Assembly (NCBI GenBank): GCA_963383645.1
Contig: OY726557.1
Location: 152,590,201 to 152,654,200 of the forward strand
Length of the DNA: 64,000 bases
Source: Muscardinus avellanarius
Lineage: Eukaryota > Chordata > Mammalia > Rodentia > Gliridae
Reading direction: 5' to 3'
Numbering within the stretch: the stretch's first letter is position 1; the number at the start of each line of letters is the position of its first letter. The notes under the pieces are model-generated. The model worked only from the letters and a program-made list of their open reading frames with translations, was not told where the DNA came from and made no database searches. Position numbers and translations under genes: made by a program. This document shows, piece by piece, positions 45,200-58,010 of the stretch.

Positions 45200-45967
45200 C
45201 ATAACTTTTCAAGTAAGGGAAAAATTCTCTACAATTTAATACTCATAATCAGTTCATATTCTTTGCTATGCAATGTAAGAGCCAGCCCATTGTATTTCAA
45301 GGTCAAAGACTTTCACAGTAAATGAAGTTAGGCATGTGAAGTAGTTCTCACAAGGCAAAAGTGGGGGAGGGATAAGCATTGTCTTCAGTTAATTAATTCA
45401 GGATTGTCATGAAAAAGAGTGAGTTACAATAAGTATCAGACTAGTGATATAACGTCTAAATTATTTAATCATTCTTTAATCATTATCTCAAAATAAAGGA
45501 ATAAATAAGCTCTTGGGGGGTTTTAGCAAGGAATTGCAACCAGAAACAACTGAATCAAATATCCAGGCTGCCAGGCCCTTCAAGTGAACAAACCTCAGGA
45601 GAGGAGTTGGTGGGAAGGAATAAGGTCTAATAAAAGCCTGAGCTGAGGAAAGGAGAGGGGTAGCTCCTCAAAGCTCCACGGGGACTCAGGAGCATGAAGA
45701 TCTCCTATGGGCAGGCAAAGGAGGCAGTGAGGCTGCAAAGTGTCTTCAACAGAACCTGGCAGTGAACTCTAAGTTCCTGGGGCTGATTAATATGAAAGTG
45801 TTACAAAGATCATCTGGATTCCAGGAGTCTAAAGAAAAATTTAGAGGTGGGGCTTCTCAGCCAATGTCTAGGAGAGGGGTGCAAGGGCAAAAGGGGAGGG
45901 GGAGCAGTTAAAGCAGCTTTTTCTTTCCTTAACGCTAACCTAGATCATGTTATAAGAAAGAAAATTC
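45200..45967. other. Unassigned intronic sequence
   Basis: Purine-rich around 45590-45900; no gene recognised. Confidence 0.5.
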
Positions 45968-46133
45968 TCTGGGCATAGACTGAGACAGGAAGACTGAAGG
46001 TTCAAAGTCAGCCTCAGTAATTTAGAGAGGCCTTCAGCAATTTAGTGAGACCCTGATTCAAAATAAAAAATAAAATAGGGCTGGGATGTAGCTCTGAGAC
46101 AGAATGACCCCTGGGTTTAGTCCCTAGCACCAC
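45968..46133 (+). repeat. B1-dID SINE (old, 5' deleted)
   Basis: tgagacaggaagactgaagg to agtccctagcaccaca. Confidence 0.78.
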
Positions 46134-46240
46134 AAACCCCCTGGAGGGGGGATTAAGGCCTCCCAGGTGTTTATTTCCTGTCAGTATAGAATAGAATATA
46201 GTCAAGGAGAAAGAAGTTCCTTAAGGTAGCAGTCAGTTTT

Positions 46241-46519
46241 GAAAATCATAAGGTTAGCCGGGCGTGGTGGCGCATGCTTGTAATCCCCACACTTGGGAGG
46301 CAAAGAGAGGAGGATCGCACAGGTTTGAAGCCAGCCTCAGGTACTTAGTGAGGCTCTCAGCAACTTAGTGAGACCCTGTTTCCAAATAAAGTATAAAATA
46401 GGTCTGGGAATATAGCCCGGAGGTAGAAAGCCCCTGGGTTCCACCCCCAGTACCACCCAAAAAAAAAAAAAAAAGAAAAAAAAGAAAAAAAGAAAAGAAA
46501 AAGAAAATCATAAGGTTAG
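46241..46519 (+). repeat. B1-dID SINE with 17-bp target duplication
   Basis: Body from ccgggcgtggtggcgcatgc (46258); intermediate subfamily (ctcaggtacttagtgaggct). gaaaatcataaggttag is repeated at 46241 and 46503. The tail is A-rich with G interruptions. Confidence 0.93.
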
Positions 46520-49059
46520 CCCTTATCACATGAAAGACTTTAGTTCTTTTTTCTCCACTAGTGGTTTTAAATGTCTGACCTCTAGGTTGGAACTTCAACT
46601 CCAACTGAAGATTTATTTACAGTTTCTCTACATTCTAGTAGAATGTGTAAAATAACTGGTTAAAAAAATCTGTTTTTATACTTAAGATTAAATCATCAAG
46701 GTTAAATGGAAGCTTAGCAAGAAAGATGTTTTTGAACATCTCTTAAAGTAACCAATCTAAATTTAATTTAAAATCATGTGGTTATATGTAATTCTAAACG
46801 GAACTCAAGATTTTGAGTTAAATATTCATTTACCATAATAAATCTATTCTTTATAGAATTAGAAATATGAAACTTTTGGGTTATTCACACAAAACTGGAC
46901 AGGAAGTCAAAGCCAAGAATTGTTAACCCAGTTCTGCTAGCATTAATTTATTATGTGACCCTATATGACAACTTTTGTGAAAACTTCCATTAAATCTAAG
47001 AAGAATGGACCAAAGATGATATTTATGAGCCTTTCAAAGAGGTCATCACCAATAGAGTGCCTCATATGTAAGGAGAGCTTAATAAGTTCTATCAAGAAAG
47101 CTTATTAAGGTTCTAATGCTTTAAATTACAAAACTCTTAAATTTCAAAGGACCCTCAAAGCACTTCAAATACATTACTGCCACCACCCAAATAGTCATCA
47201 CACACCTGAAACCTCAGCTACGTGGACACTGATAAACAGAAAACCTCAGAACACCACACTCACTGCCCCTGTGCTGTGGCCCCACAGAACAAGCAAATGT
47301 GAATAGCAGACACTGATAGAGATGGCATGTCATTCAGTCTCAGGGTCACCTCTCCCCTTCAAATTTTCAAAAAAATCAAAGGAAGACACTGGTGCCATAT
47401 CAACATTGATTATCAGTTAACTTCACAATACAAAGACATTTATTAGCTACACACACACACACACAAATAAGACCTTGTCTCTCATCCATGAGTTATTAGC
47501 CTACTGAGTAAAACCCATTAATTTCATCAACAGGACTGGTGCAATGACAGTATGGGACCCATGGTGAAAAAGATGATGGTCTGCTTGGTAACACAAATTG
47601 AGCTTGCTTAAAGAAAGAAAAGGCATGAGATCCAGTTTTAGTTTTGTTCAGATCACCTGCCTTTAGCATTTTTATTTCCTAAAGAGACTACTAACATTTC
47701 TTCTGCAGTCTATTTGTTTAAAAACCCACAAAACTAGATTTAGAAAGATTGGACTCTCCAGTTAAAGCCAGTAACCTTCTGGCTTTCCCTCTACACCTGC
47801 ACATGCCAGAACTGCACAGAAGTCACTAGTTCAATGCAAAGCAATGCTTTCTCTGAACAAGATCAAAGACAAAATAACAATTTTCAGATTTCAATAAATA
47901 CTTCTCATCCTAGGATATTTTATTGTACCACAATTAATCATTACCTTCACAATGGGACACCATAGGGTAAAAAACTCTTCCATAGCACAATCTGCTTTAT
48001 AAGAGTTCCTCAATAACAAGTGTTTTCTACCTGTCACTCAACTGGTGTGCCAATAATTTAGAGCCACACACAGGACTAAGAGGCCAGATCTTCCTGCTCT
48101 TAGGTCTAGGATAGAAGCCACAGAGAGATGGTAAAGGAAGTGCAAAGGTCATAAACTGGCAACACACACTTAAAAGAAACAGTGCACAATTGATTTCCTT
48201 TGTCCCATACACACACTACTCACATACTCAACCTTTATGCCTTTACAGACTGCTGTGGCTTCACAGGAGGTACTCTGTCTCACCAATCTCAAGAAGATCT
48301 TTTCTCCCTTTTCTTTCAACAATATGGACCTCTAAAGTGGCCTTATAGCCCAAATAAATATGCCTCTCCCTACCAAGCCCAAGGGATTAGAATAAAGCTA
48401 TATGTCCTTGCTCTGTCAGTAACTATGTTTCATACATAACCCTGTCAACTTTCATCTCCTTAGGGTAGAGGAAAGACTCCCACAAGTACCCCCTTTACAA
48501 ACTCTTTCCACACAAACACATGCAATGAGAGACACACCCACAAATCATGTGTCATTTGGTGAAAAGGATACATTCACAGAAATGTGTCTTTGGGCAATTA
48601 ATCACTGTGCAACCATCATACAGCATACTTACACAAATGTAACTGGAATAGCCTGCTATATACCTAGGCTATATGGAACCATTGCCATATATGAAGTCTG
48701 TCCTTGACAGAAACATCCTATGCAGTGCATGTGTTTGTAAAAATCTGTAAGTAATGTTCCAAAGCTTCATCAACCCTGTGTCAGACTGTAACAGTAGCAG
48801 AATCATCCCCAGAGCATCAAAATCTAACCCTGGACATGACAACAGAGGTTTGCAGAAGGAACAGCTCCTAAGAGCAATGCTTCTCCTAAGTTTTTATCTT
48901 GCATTCCCTGGCACTGGCATTCCTTTTCAGGAACCAGGCCACATCAAACTCCTCCTTGTAGGCAGTTTTCTCACCACCTTCTGCTCTCTTCCCCCAGAAC
49001 ATAAAGCTCCTAGATGATGTTCACGACTTGAACAGTATCAGATGGCAAAGAATGGTGTT
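46520..49059. other. Mostly unassigned intronic sequence (2.5 kb)
   Basis: The longest SINE-free stretch. Possible weak MIR-like text at 46900-47000, a short AC repeat at 47450-47464, and the moderately repetitive-looking 48525-48720 (listed). No exon or RNA gene recognised. Confidence 0.45.
48525..48720. repeat. Interspersed-repeat-like segment, family not identified
   Basis: Motifs such as agcatacttacacaaatgta and cctaggctatatgg occur in a common mammalian interspersed repeat that I cannot name with certainty. Confidence 0.3.
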
Positions 49060-49275
49060 TTGGTATCAGAGAGAAAGGTATAAATCTTACATCCACAAAT
49101 GATTAGTGTTTGCTACCTCAAACAAATGACTTAACCTCTTCCACACAGTCTCAATTTTCTATCTGCAAAAGAAGAATTATTTTATTTTATTTTATTTGCA
49201 AAAGAAGAATTCAAATGCTCACTTCATAGTGTTGCATGAAATATTAGAGAAATATATTCAGTGCCCAAGAGTTTA
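49060..49275 (-). repeat. MIR-like remnant with a small A/T insertion
   Basis: aatgacttaacctcttccac, cacttcatagtgttgcatga. Contains 49164-49211, where tgcaaaagaagaatt is duplicated around an ATTTT repeat. Confidence 0.5.
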
Positions 49276-50925
49276 TTTGGCAAATACATTTTTCCCCTTC
49301 TATACTATAAAAAAAATTATGTGCATGACATAATAATTTGTTGAGGGAAAGGTGCAAAGGGGGATGGCCTGCATGGCTAGTCCTTTTAGTATTTTTAAAT
49401 TCATGATAAAAGTCTTGGGACAACAGAATCTGAAGTGTCTTGGCATTTTAGACTATCAAAAACAAAAGGAAATCAGAAGAAAAAGATGTTCATGTACATA
49501 CAAGCTTTAGTGAGTCCAAAGTTCTTTTTTCCTTTCACTAATAAACTTTCAGTTGTTCATGCTGACACCAAGTAACTGAATTTCTTTTAAAAAGTAATAT
49601 TCCATCATACACACAACACATCACAGGCCAATATGTTCACAGATTTCCACTACTCTAGGTAAAAATGTTCACCAGTGTGTTTTAAAGAGCTGCAGCTGGA
49701 GCGAGGGTCAGATGGCACAAGGCAGTTATGTGTGCTGGGGGTGGGGTATGTCAGGAATGAATGTGGTTATCAAGGCATTTCTAAGCAAGGAGCCCTTGGA
49801 AGGACATGAGAGTGAGGGTCATGGGAAAAGAAGTTTTGCTCACCCTACTTCCTGGCAGCATTCTCAGTCTGCAAACCATAAGCAACTCATGTTTACAGAG
49901 CATAACTAGAGAAGAGGCTTCTAAGATGAAGAAGAAAGAAGAAAATAAAAGTATATATATCCAGATTACACATTAGTAACATTACACTCTTTTTTTCTTT
50001 AAAAAATTATAGTTTCAAAGACGTAACACTATGCAAAGTATTTAATCCCTACTGCTTTAATAAATTGAATTAAGATATTTATCCTAAGTTAATCATACAA
50101 ATAAAACTCATTTCAGGGGGAAAACAATTAGAATATGTCTATCCTTTACAGAATAATATACACTCTGAAGTTATTTTTCAAAGTCATAAAAGTTTCTCGG
50201 GATTTCAAAATTTTCAAATTAAGAGTTTTTCAGGTTGAAACAAAACTATCTTAAAACAAAATGAATTCTGAACCTCATGAAAAATAAAAAAAATTAATTG
50301 TCAAAAGTAAAATATTCTTTGCTTTTTAATCACTTTGGTGAAATTAACACACTAAACATCATCAGTTAGCAAATCTCAATTATATAACTAACACAGCTAC
50401 CCAATTTTTTTCAAAAAGGAATCTGCTTAGCAGAGTTCACCTTGAAAATAAAAAGCCACTGCCAAATCTATTTCTATTGTGTTTCTTTGTCTTAATCCTG
50501 GAATTTTGGAAAAGCATAAGCACTTTTTTAAAAGACCTTAACCGAGGTCTGGTCTAAACAAACAGCCCTTTTCTGAAGCTCTGAAGTACATGCTTTCTCT
50601 ATAGCTAGGGATTTACGAAGGGGAGTGGCCTCCTGATTGCCTCTGCTTGAATGTTATTAAATTAAACAGTCAGACAAAATATGGGGCACTGACCTTGGCA
50701 TGGAATGCAACAGGCATAGTTTTTTTCCCCCCTGCTTCTTCTTGAAGAAAAAGAAAACAAAATATTCAAACATGAGATGTAATAATAAACAGATTTCCAC
50801 ATGTTGATTTTATTTGTAATAAAACATTTCTACTCTTGATGCTTAGTAGCAGTAATTACAGTTCCCTTATAACATACTTTTTCACTTTATTTCATGGAAC
50901 AAAACTTTTAACTCTTTTTCTTTTA
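49276..50925. other. Unassigned intronic sequence
   Basis: AT-rich 1.6 kb with no SINE and no recognised feature. Confidence 0.5.
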
Positions 50926-50995
50926 GGGGGTACTAAAGAGTGAACCCAGGGCCTTATGCAAACTCAAGTGCTCTACCACTGAGTTTCACACACAG
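50926..50995 (-). repeat. ID-like SINE
   Basis: gagtgaacccagggccttat, aagtgctctaccactgagtt. Confidence 0.78.
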
Positions 50996-51045
50996 GTAGG
51001 GGAACAAATTGTTTACAAGCTTCTTGCATATAATTCTCACTGATT

Positions 51046-51046
<1 letters not shown>

Positions 51047-51077
<31 letters not shown>
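51047..51077. repeat. (AC)n microsatellite
   Basis: Pure AC tract. Confidence 0.9.
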
Positions 51078-51078
<1 letters not shown>

Positions 51079-51151
51079 CCCTCTCCAACCAAAACTAGGT
51101 AAAAGACCAATGAGAAATCCCGACTGACTTGAAATTTTTTTTAAAAAACTA

Positions 51152-51403
51152 TGTATGTTAGAATTCTTTCTTTTTTTTTTTTTTTGGTGGTACTGGGGAT
51201 GGAAGCCACAGGCTTTCTACCTCCGGGCTATACTCCCAGACATATTTTATATTTTATTTGAAAACAAGGTCTCACTAAGTTGCTGAAAGCCTCACTAAGT
51301 AGCTGAGGCTGGCTTCGAACCTGTGCGATCCTCCTGTCTCAGCCTCCCAAGCATGGGGATTACAAGCGTGCGCCACCATGCCAGGCCTGTATGTTAGAAT
51401 TCT
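51152..51403 (-). repeat. B1-dID SINE with 16-bp target duplication
   Basis: Antisense body 51186-51387; tgtatgttagaattct is repeated at 51152 and 51388. Intermediate subfamily. Confidence 0.93.
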
Positions 51404-51482
51404 ATTGAGTCTTGTTTACCTAAGTATTTAAGCCAATCAGATCCTGTATATGACACTCTTTTTTTATTAGGATTATGATTAT

Positions 51483-51835
51483 TTTCGTGTTACTGAGATT
51501 GACCCCAGGAATATTCTACCTCTGTGCTACAACCCTTCCTTTCCTCCACCTTGTGGTACTGGGGGTGGAACCTAGGAGCATTCTACCTCCAAGCTACAAC
51601 CCCAGCCCTATTTTTTATTCTTTATTTCGAAACAGGATCTCACTGAGTTGCAAAGGGACTCATTAAGTAGCTGAGGGTGTCCACAAACCCAGATCCTCCT
51701 GTCTCAGCCTTCCAAATGCTGGGATTACAAGTGTGTACCACCATACCCAGCTTTTTTAATTTTAAAAAAGTATCTCACTAAGTTGATGAGGGTCTTGCTC
51801 AAACCTATCATCCTCTTGTCTCAGCCTCCCAACTC
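51483..51835 (-). repeat. Old SINE split by another B1-dID SINE (antisense)
   Basis: Outer ID part 51483-51540 (ttactgagattgaccccagg), inner complete copy 51553-51755 (ggtactgggggtggaaccta ... ccatacccagc), outer B1 part 51756-51835. The join is the T-rich (A-rich on minus) linker. Confidence 0.82.
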
Positions 51836-52990
51836 TATCAAACCTAGAGCAAAGGTGTCATTTAGTTATCAGATTCAGACTTAAGCATTTCCCTCATTAA
51901 TCAAGGTTTGGGGAGGGTCCAACCCAATTGTATCTCTGAAATACTGGCATCTAACTAGATAATCTATTCTGGTTATGCCGATGAATTTCAGTCCTTTCTA
52001 CATCTGAATGAACAGCCTACATTAAAGAAATGCCCCATCCCACCCTCCCCTCCATGTCATTACTATCAAAGAGCAGAGTATACATAAATAACTGCTTCTG
52101 AAGCATTATAATAAATATTACCAAATTGATATCTGACAACTGTAAATTAAAGGCTAACACAATCTTCTCTACATCTAATATTACCTCTAAATCATGGAAA
52201 AAATAATAATAATTTATTACACTATTCCCCCAGCTCTCCTGTTTCCCATCAATATAGCCAAAAATCATTTGGGATACAAAAGTAAAGTCTTCTTTGATAT
52301 CTAGCAACTGCCTGCTATGTGCAAAACACTGTAAGCGATTCTAACACATTTCTTCTTCACTATGTAAAGAGTTTGCAATCTGATGAGAAAGAAATGACCA
52401 TGTGCCTACTTTGTGAGGAAAATGGGGTAGGGGGAAGAGGTCTAATTGTAAGCAATAAGTGAGAAGCAGAAAAACCAAACAAGGAATCCTGACAGCAGCA
52501 TCCATTTCCTTTGAAACCCTCTGCCATCGGCTTGAGCAATATAAGTCTGTTACCATTTAATGCCAGTAAGAAGTCTCAATGTGGAAGAATTTTTTTCTGC
52601 TCTAAGTTTTAAAGAGAGTAAAGTTCATCCATTCACAAATAATTAAGCATCTCTTTGAGGCTAGCCAATCCTGAGCCTCACACAGAAATTCACGGGGAGC
52701 AAAGGGTGAGCCAGGTCTAGCAGGGCGCAGCTGCCTCAGCCCCAAGGAGCAGCCTACCTGGAATGCTGTTCTTTGAATGACAGGTCATTAAGACAATCAC
52801 CAACAACAACAACAACAACAAAAAAAAAAACCCACAAATGTAAACCCGAAAGTTTTAAAGGACAAGCTAGGATTAGAATTGAAATGATGCGTGATCCTCA
52901 TGTAGTAATAATGATAGCAAAAAATGGCAATGACAACACACAACAGTCCCCATCCAGGCTAGTGTTAATCCATCTCATTCTATAGTCACA
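51836..52990. other. Unassigned intronic sequence with (CAA)n at 52800-52820
   Basis: Possible weak L2 text near 52320-52390; otherwise plain. Confidence 0.45.
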
Positions 52991-52994
52991 TCAA

Positions 52995-53365
52995 CCCTGC
53001 AAAATCCTCTAAACTAAGCAGTTTGTTGTTGCTGTGACAGAATACCTGAGATAAGCAAGAAGGAAAGATTAATTCTGGCTCAGTTTCAGAAGTTTCAAGC
53101 CATGGTTACTTGCTTCATCCCTTTGGGTCTGGAGTGGCACATGGCAGGAGCTGTGTTAGAGGAGGCCTGTTCACCTCATGGTGATGGGAAGTAAAAGACG
53201 CTGGGGTTCCAACATCCCTTTCAAGGCACACCCCTACTGTCCTCACATCCTTCTGCCAGGCTCCATCTCCCAAAGGTTGCACCACCTCCCACCAGAGCCC
53301 TAGGCAGGCAACCAGGCCTTTACTATGTGGGACTTTGAGGGACAGTCCAAATCCACACTACAACA
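52995..53365. repeat. Old interspersed repeat, probably LTR-retroelement derived
   Basis: Starts like tgttgttgctgtgacagaat and ends gggacagtccaaatccacac; the interior has ctccatctcccaaaggttgc and accacctcccaccagagccc. This layout recurs in mammalian genomes, but I cannot fix the family. Confidence 0.45.
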
Positions 53366-53449
53366 GAAATGCAGCATTTTTATATAATCACAAGGCTAAT
53401 CATTTGGAACAAAATTAACAGTGAATTCTTTCATACTATTACACACTAG

Positions 53450-53622
53450 TCCAGAAAGACATAGTGGTGCATACTGGTAATCTCAGTTCTTGGGAGGCTG
53501 AGACAGGAAGAATCACAAGTTTGAAGCTAGCCTGGACAACTTTAATAAGCCTCAATATATAAAACAAAAAGGACTGGGGTTGTAGCTCAGTGGCAGAGTG
53601 CTTTTGGTTCAATCCCTAGAAA
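53450..53622 (+). repeat. B1-dID SINE (old)
   Basis: catactggtaatctcagttc, actggggttgtagctcagtg. Confidence 0.82.
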
Positions 53623-54509
53623 TGAAAGGAAAAAAGAGTTCACATTCAAATTGCTTTAATTACCATTATATTTGTTTTCTACTTGTTGACAAGCAAGGAT
53701 CCTAGGAAAGCTGACTTACTATATTCACGTATGTCTCTAAGTCACTGTTTTTAAGTCCTTTCAAATGTAGAACTGTTCCCTATTATCCCCCAGTCCACTG
53801 ACTCACTGACTAACGTTCAGCTATCCTACTGGATTTGGCTGAGTGTGCCCTCAAAAGTATTGGAAAGCTGGTTCTCCTATCCCAGGTGTTTCCCAGAGTC
53901 AGGAAGTTATGTGTAAATGCTTGATCAAAGGTAGGATGAAAACACAGTAATATGTTTCTCCTGGCTTTTTTCCCTTTTTGACAGAAGACGTTGTTTATGT
54001 AGACCAAACAGACATAACCTTTTAATTGAAAAAAAGACAAATTGCATAGCTTAATATGAAAATAAAACATCAAGATCCTTTTGAAGAAATTAAACCTTCT
54101 AGGTCTAAGTGTTTAAAATCAGGCTATTTCCTATACAGAATGCTACAAAGGGATTTTTTGAAAATCAACTGAAGGAGAAAGACAGTGTTCAGCAAAGAGA
54201 GAGAGGACCAGACACATCCAAGGCGGAGGCACTATCTCTGCAACGTGAGACCAGAGCAGCCTCACGATTTGTCTGCAGGCTTCTTTAATGTGCCCAAAGT
54301 CCCACGACCACTCAGCCCCCACTTATTTCAAAAAGGAAGCTCAAGGGGATTTCCACCAAGCTCTGTCACCACTGTCCCTCTGTCATCACTGAGTGACAAG
54401 TGGGAAGCCCTCAGCGTCTTGGCACGGATCCACAACAAGAACATTCTGAGGCTACTATGGAATATGGAGACATAAAAAAAGCTCATCGACTCCATTAAAT
54501 CATTAGAAA
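53623..54509. other. Unassigned intronic sequence
   Basis: 54180-54480 is of balanced composition and gives a 96-codon plus-strand ORF without recognisable domain. No exon supported. Confidence 0.45.
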
Positions 54510-54750
54510 GTTCTATCCCTATTCCTTAAGTGCACTGAGGATAAAAACAAACAAAAAAAAAAAATATGCCAACCTTGTGTTAACAACATTACATCATATC
54601 CCCTTTCCCTGTTTTAGGTGATTCCCAGTAGAAACAGCTAGGTCATGATTCTTTAGAAAATATGTACCAGCTTTAAAAATGATCCTTTCCATTCTGTTGC
54701 TTTCTTTTTATTCTCCTGACTTCTGAACCCTCTATGTACGATCTATCAAA
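54510..54750 (+). repeat. Dispersed local duplication, copy A
   Basis: About 240 bp beginning gttctatccctattcctta, with ggtgattcccagtagaaaca in the middle, ending tctatgtacgatctatcaaa. Same orientation as copy B at 56146. Differences are few substitutions and an A-run length change. Confidence 0.9.
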
Positions 54751-56145
54751 CACTTAAGTACTACAAATAAAATATTGTCCTATTACTTACCTTTACCAAG
54801 TTCTCTCACATGTCTAGCTTTTAAAAAACCCCGTTAAGACTGCATATCATGCAAACAACTACCAAAAATAAGTAAAGAAAATGACATAAAATGACTTTTC
54901 TATTGGAGTCACCTTTGGCATTTCCTCTCAGTGTTTGGCAAGGCTCTTTTGGAAAAAGTCAGCAAGCAATACAGAGATTCCACTCAGCAAGGGAAACTAA
55001 GGTAGAAGGGACAGGAACTTATCAGACCTGGCATGGGCTCAGTATTAAACTCCAAACACATAAAATGAAAGTAATCAAAAATATTCACAGGAGAAAATAA
55101 GAGTGAGATGGAAAATAAGAAATTGTTGGTCAGGTCTAACTCTTCACCAAAAAAATAAAGATATGGATCCCAAAGGGTCAAATAAAAAGTTTCACACCCA
55201 GTTAGCAACTGAGCTAAGTACACCTAGGCTTTTTGATTTCCTTGTTTTTAAAGCTGTTCCACACTGTCCTTAATGTGCATTTCAATTCTCCTTCTGCATC
55301 TATTATCAGTGTAATCCTATAGCATTTCCACTCTGATAAACTCAACACCATTAAATGAAAAGGGTTCCACCCACAAGTGCCCCACTCTTGGAATCCTAAA
55401 AATTGCAGACCAGAAAACTGAAAACTTCTGTGTGTTCTTTATAATGTCTGTTTCTGTGATATGATGAAGTCACTGATGATAAGTAGACAGAGTATAACAA
55501 GAAAATTACACTGACTCATGCATTATCCCCTTTGACACAGTGGCATTCTGAAGCCATCAAGGACAAGCCTTTTCACAACTTTCTTAAATGCCACTTATAC
55601 ACATATGTGTGTGCATGCGTGTGTGTGTGTATGTGTGTGTGTGTGTGTAAAGACTTTAAGGAAAACACCAAAAATCCTGCAAAGAACTTTGCTTCCACCT
55701 AAGAAGTGGGTGATATCAGACATTCAATTTCTGCTATGCTTTCCAGCATGGAGCTGGTTGTAAGGCTACATGTACAGATTCTTAATGTGTATACTAAAAA
55801 GCACAATAATTCAGAAGTCAACACCATGAAGTAGAATTTTCTGAAAAAGAAAGAGCCGTAGAGTTTAAGGCTACTAGGGATCAAATGCCAGTGGAGTTTG
55901 AAATCTGCTGTTCACTTTTGTTTTAAATCAGTCCTTTTATTCTTTAATATTATAGCTAAAATTATAGAGATTTTATAGTACTCTGTCTTTGCTCTACTTA
56001 TAAATCCTATTTTTTGTTTTTATTTTTTATAATACCTAAGGAAGGTAAACTTTTCCAGGAATACATTACTTATGTGTGAGAAAAAGCAAAAGAAATCATA
56101 AGATGCATGGGTTTCACAGACTCATCCAAAGTGTGCACAATCACT
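54751..56145. other. Unassigned intronic sequence between the duplicate copies
   Basis: Contains a GT/ATGTGT tract at 55605-55648; no gene or SINE. Confidence 0.5.
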
Positions 56146-56379
56146 GTTCTATCCCTATTCCTTAAGTGCACTGAGGCTTAAAAAAAAAAAAAAAACCATG
56201 CCAACCTTGGGCTAACAACGTGTCATCTCCCCTTTCCCCGTTTTAGGTGATTCCCAGTAGAAACAGCTAGGTCATAATTTTTTAGAAAATATGTACCAGC
56301 TTTAAAAATGATCCTTTCCATTCTGTTGCTTTCTTTTTATTCTCCTAACTTCTGAACCCTCTATGTATGATCTATCAAA
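56146..56379 (+). repeat. Dispersed local duplication, copy B
   Basis: Second copy of 54510-54750, shifted by 1636 bp and collinear to the end at gatctatcaaa. Confidence 0.9.
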
Positions 56380-57061
56380 AACCTTGCTATGCTGCACATG
56401 CCCTGACCATGCTCTATGGTATGCTTGAGAAGCTTCCCAAACACTGTGTGCACTTGAATTGCTTGGGACACTACCCACAGCAGAGTCTGATGAGCTGAAC
56501 ACACTCAACAAAAGCTACCAGGTGCTAACAGAGCTGCTGTTCTGTGGGTCACCCTTGGAGCGGGAAGGCTGTGAAGCACATTACGTTTCAGTAGAAAAAA
56601 ACTGCTATCATGCTATATGGTCTACCTCTTTCTTAAAGTGGGTTAAACCAACCATTTTTAGAATATTTCTTTCTATGCAAATCACCAGGAGAGAAGACAA
56701 CAGAGGGATGAGAATGGGCAAGGAAAAGTACATTTTACTCATTGATAAAGAGTGATAATTTATTGAGAAAAATTTTGTTGAATCAATGAAATACTAAAAT
56801 CATCTGCAATATAAGAAATCTAATTCTTGAAAGTCAAGATGTTCAAATAAAGCATTCCTATCTGTGGATTCACTGTTCATGAAACTGGCCAATTAATGAT
56901 TTCTAATATTGACTTGAGTGTCTTCTTATAATTTGTTTTCATGAATTACCCTACTGAATGAAAACTTTACTATACAATTCAAATAATATCTACAGAACAG
57001 TCCTTAAATTTGTATGTTAGTGCTTTGAACACACAGAATTTGATGAAATAACTAATGTTAA
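56380..57061. other. Unassigned intronic sequence
   Basis: 56390-56600 is less AT-rich and carries a 98-codon ORF with no known domain. Confidence 0.45.
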
Positions 57062-57290
57062 GCCAGCCATGGTGGCACTTGCCTGTAATCTCAGTACTTG
57101 GGAGGCTGAAACAGGAGGATTACAAGTTTGAGACCAGCCTCAATAACTTAGTAAGATGCTCAGCAACCTAGCAAGACCTTGTTTCAAAACATAAAACAAA
57201 AAAAGACTGGGGTAAATTGGAGTTACATTCCCCTTGGGTTCAATCCCAGTGCCATAAAGAAAGAAAGAGAGAAAGCTAGCTAGCTAGAGG
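57062..57290 (+). repeat. B1-dID SINE with (AAAG)/(CTAG) tail
   Basis: agccagccatggtggcactt to caatcccagtgccat, then AAAG and CTAG units to about 57287. Confidence 0.85.
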
Positions 57291-57824
57291 AACCGAGGTG
57301 AGATTGACTGATAATATTCACATCTTCAAAGATCCTGAAGTGCATAAAGACCTACTACTTCAAAACCAGAAAGTAAGGACAGAAAAAGGAACACAGAAAC
57401 TGTTTTCTTTCTTTAAAAAGCCTTGTCTTTTCACTGCCCTGCTAGTTTCCACAGACTTAAAATCAAATAGCTAAAGAAAGCCCTCCAGAGAGATCAAATG
57501 CTATAGGTTAATGATGAAGTTAATTTAAGGACAGAAGAATCCCCTAATTTTTGCTTTTGCAAAAAGTTTCTACTATAAGAAAATTTCTAGAAGTATTGAA
57601 TGTACCTAACTTGTGTGCGTACATTTTAAATATATAAAGAGCCTTATCTCTTAAGGAATCTGGGTCTTTGTCATTTTTGTTGCTGTTACTGTTATTCCAC
57701 TCCATAATTTCTTCATAATCCAAGTGTGCACTTAAGGGTTAATTAAGCCTTACAAGTATTTTTCTTTTTCTTACCCTATAGTGCTCTAGAAACAAAAATC
57801 TTTGCCAAGTGAATATTTAAGCTA
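57291..57824. other. Unassigned intronic sequence
   Basis: No feature recognised. Confidence 0.55.
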
Positions 57825-58010
57825 ACATTTATTGAGACTTTATATGGCTAACCATCTTGCCAAGTGATTTATAAGTAATCTTACCTAATTCTCATGACAA
57901 TTGTATAAACTGAACATTTTTATTCTCTTTTAATAGATAAGGAAACTGAGGCTTTGATAAGTTAAGCCACCCTAATGTTGGAGTCTACAACTACATTTAA
58001 CCCATCAATT
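57825..58010 (+). repeat. MIR SINE
   Basis: gctaacatttattgagactt, taattctcatgacaattgta, gataaggaaactgaggcttt: sense MIR order. Confidence 0.8.

Noticed and set aside
54791..54817. Possible 27-nt minus-strand microexon with good donor (gtaagt) and AG acceptor, in frame with the phase-1 intron
   Set aside because: Exons 1 and 2 already encode adjacent residues in the family, the pyrimidine tract is weak, and short matches of this kind are expected by chance in 34 kb. Junction reads would be needed to revive it.
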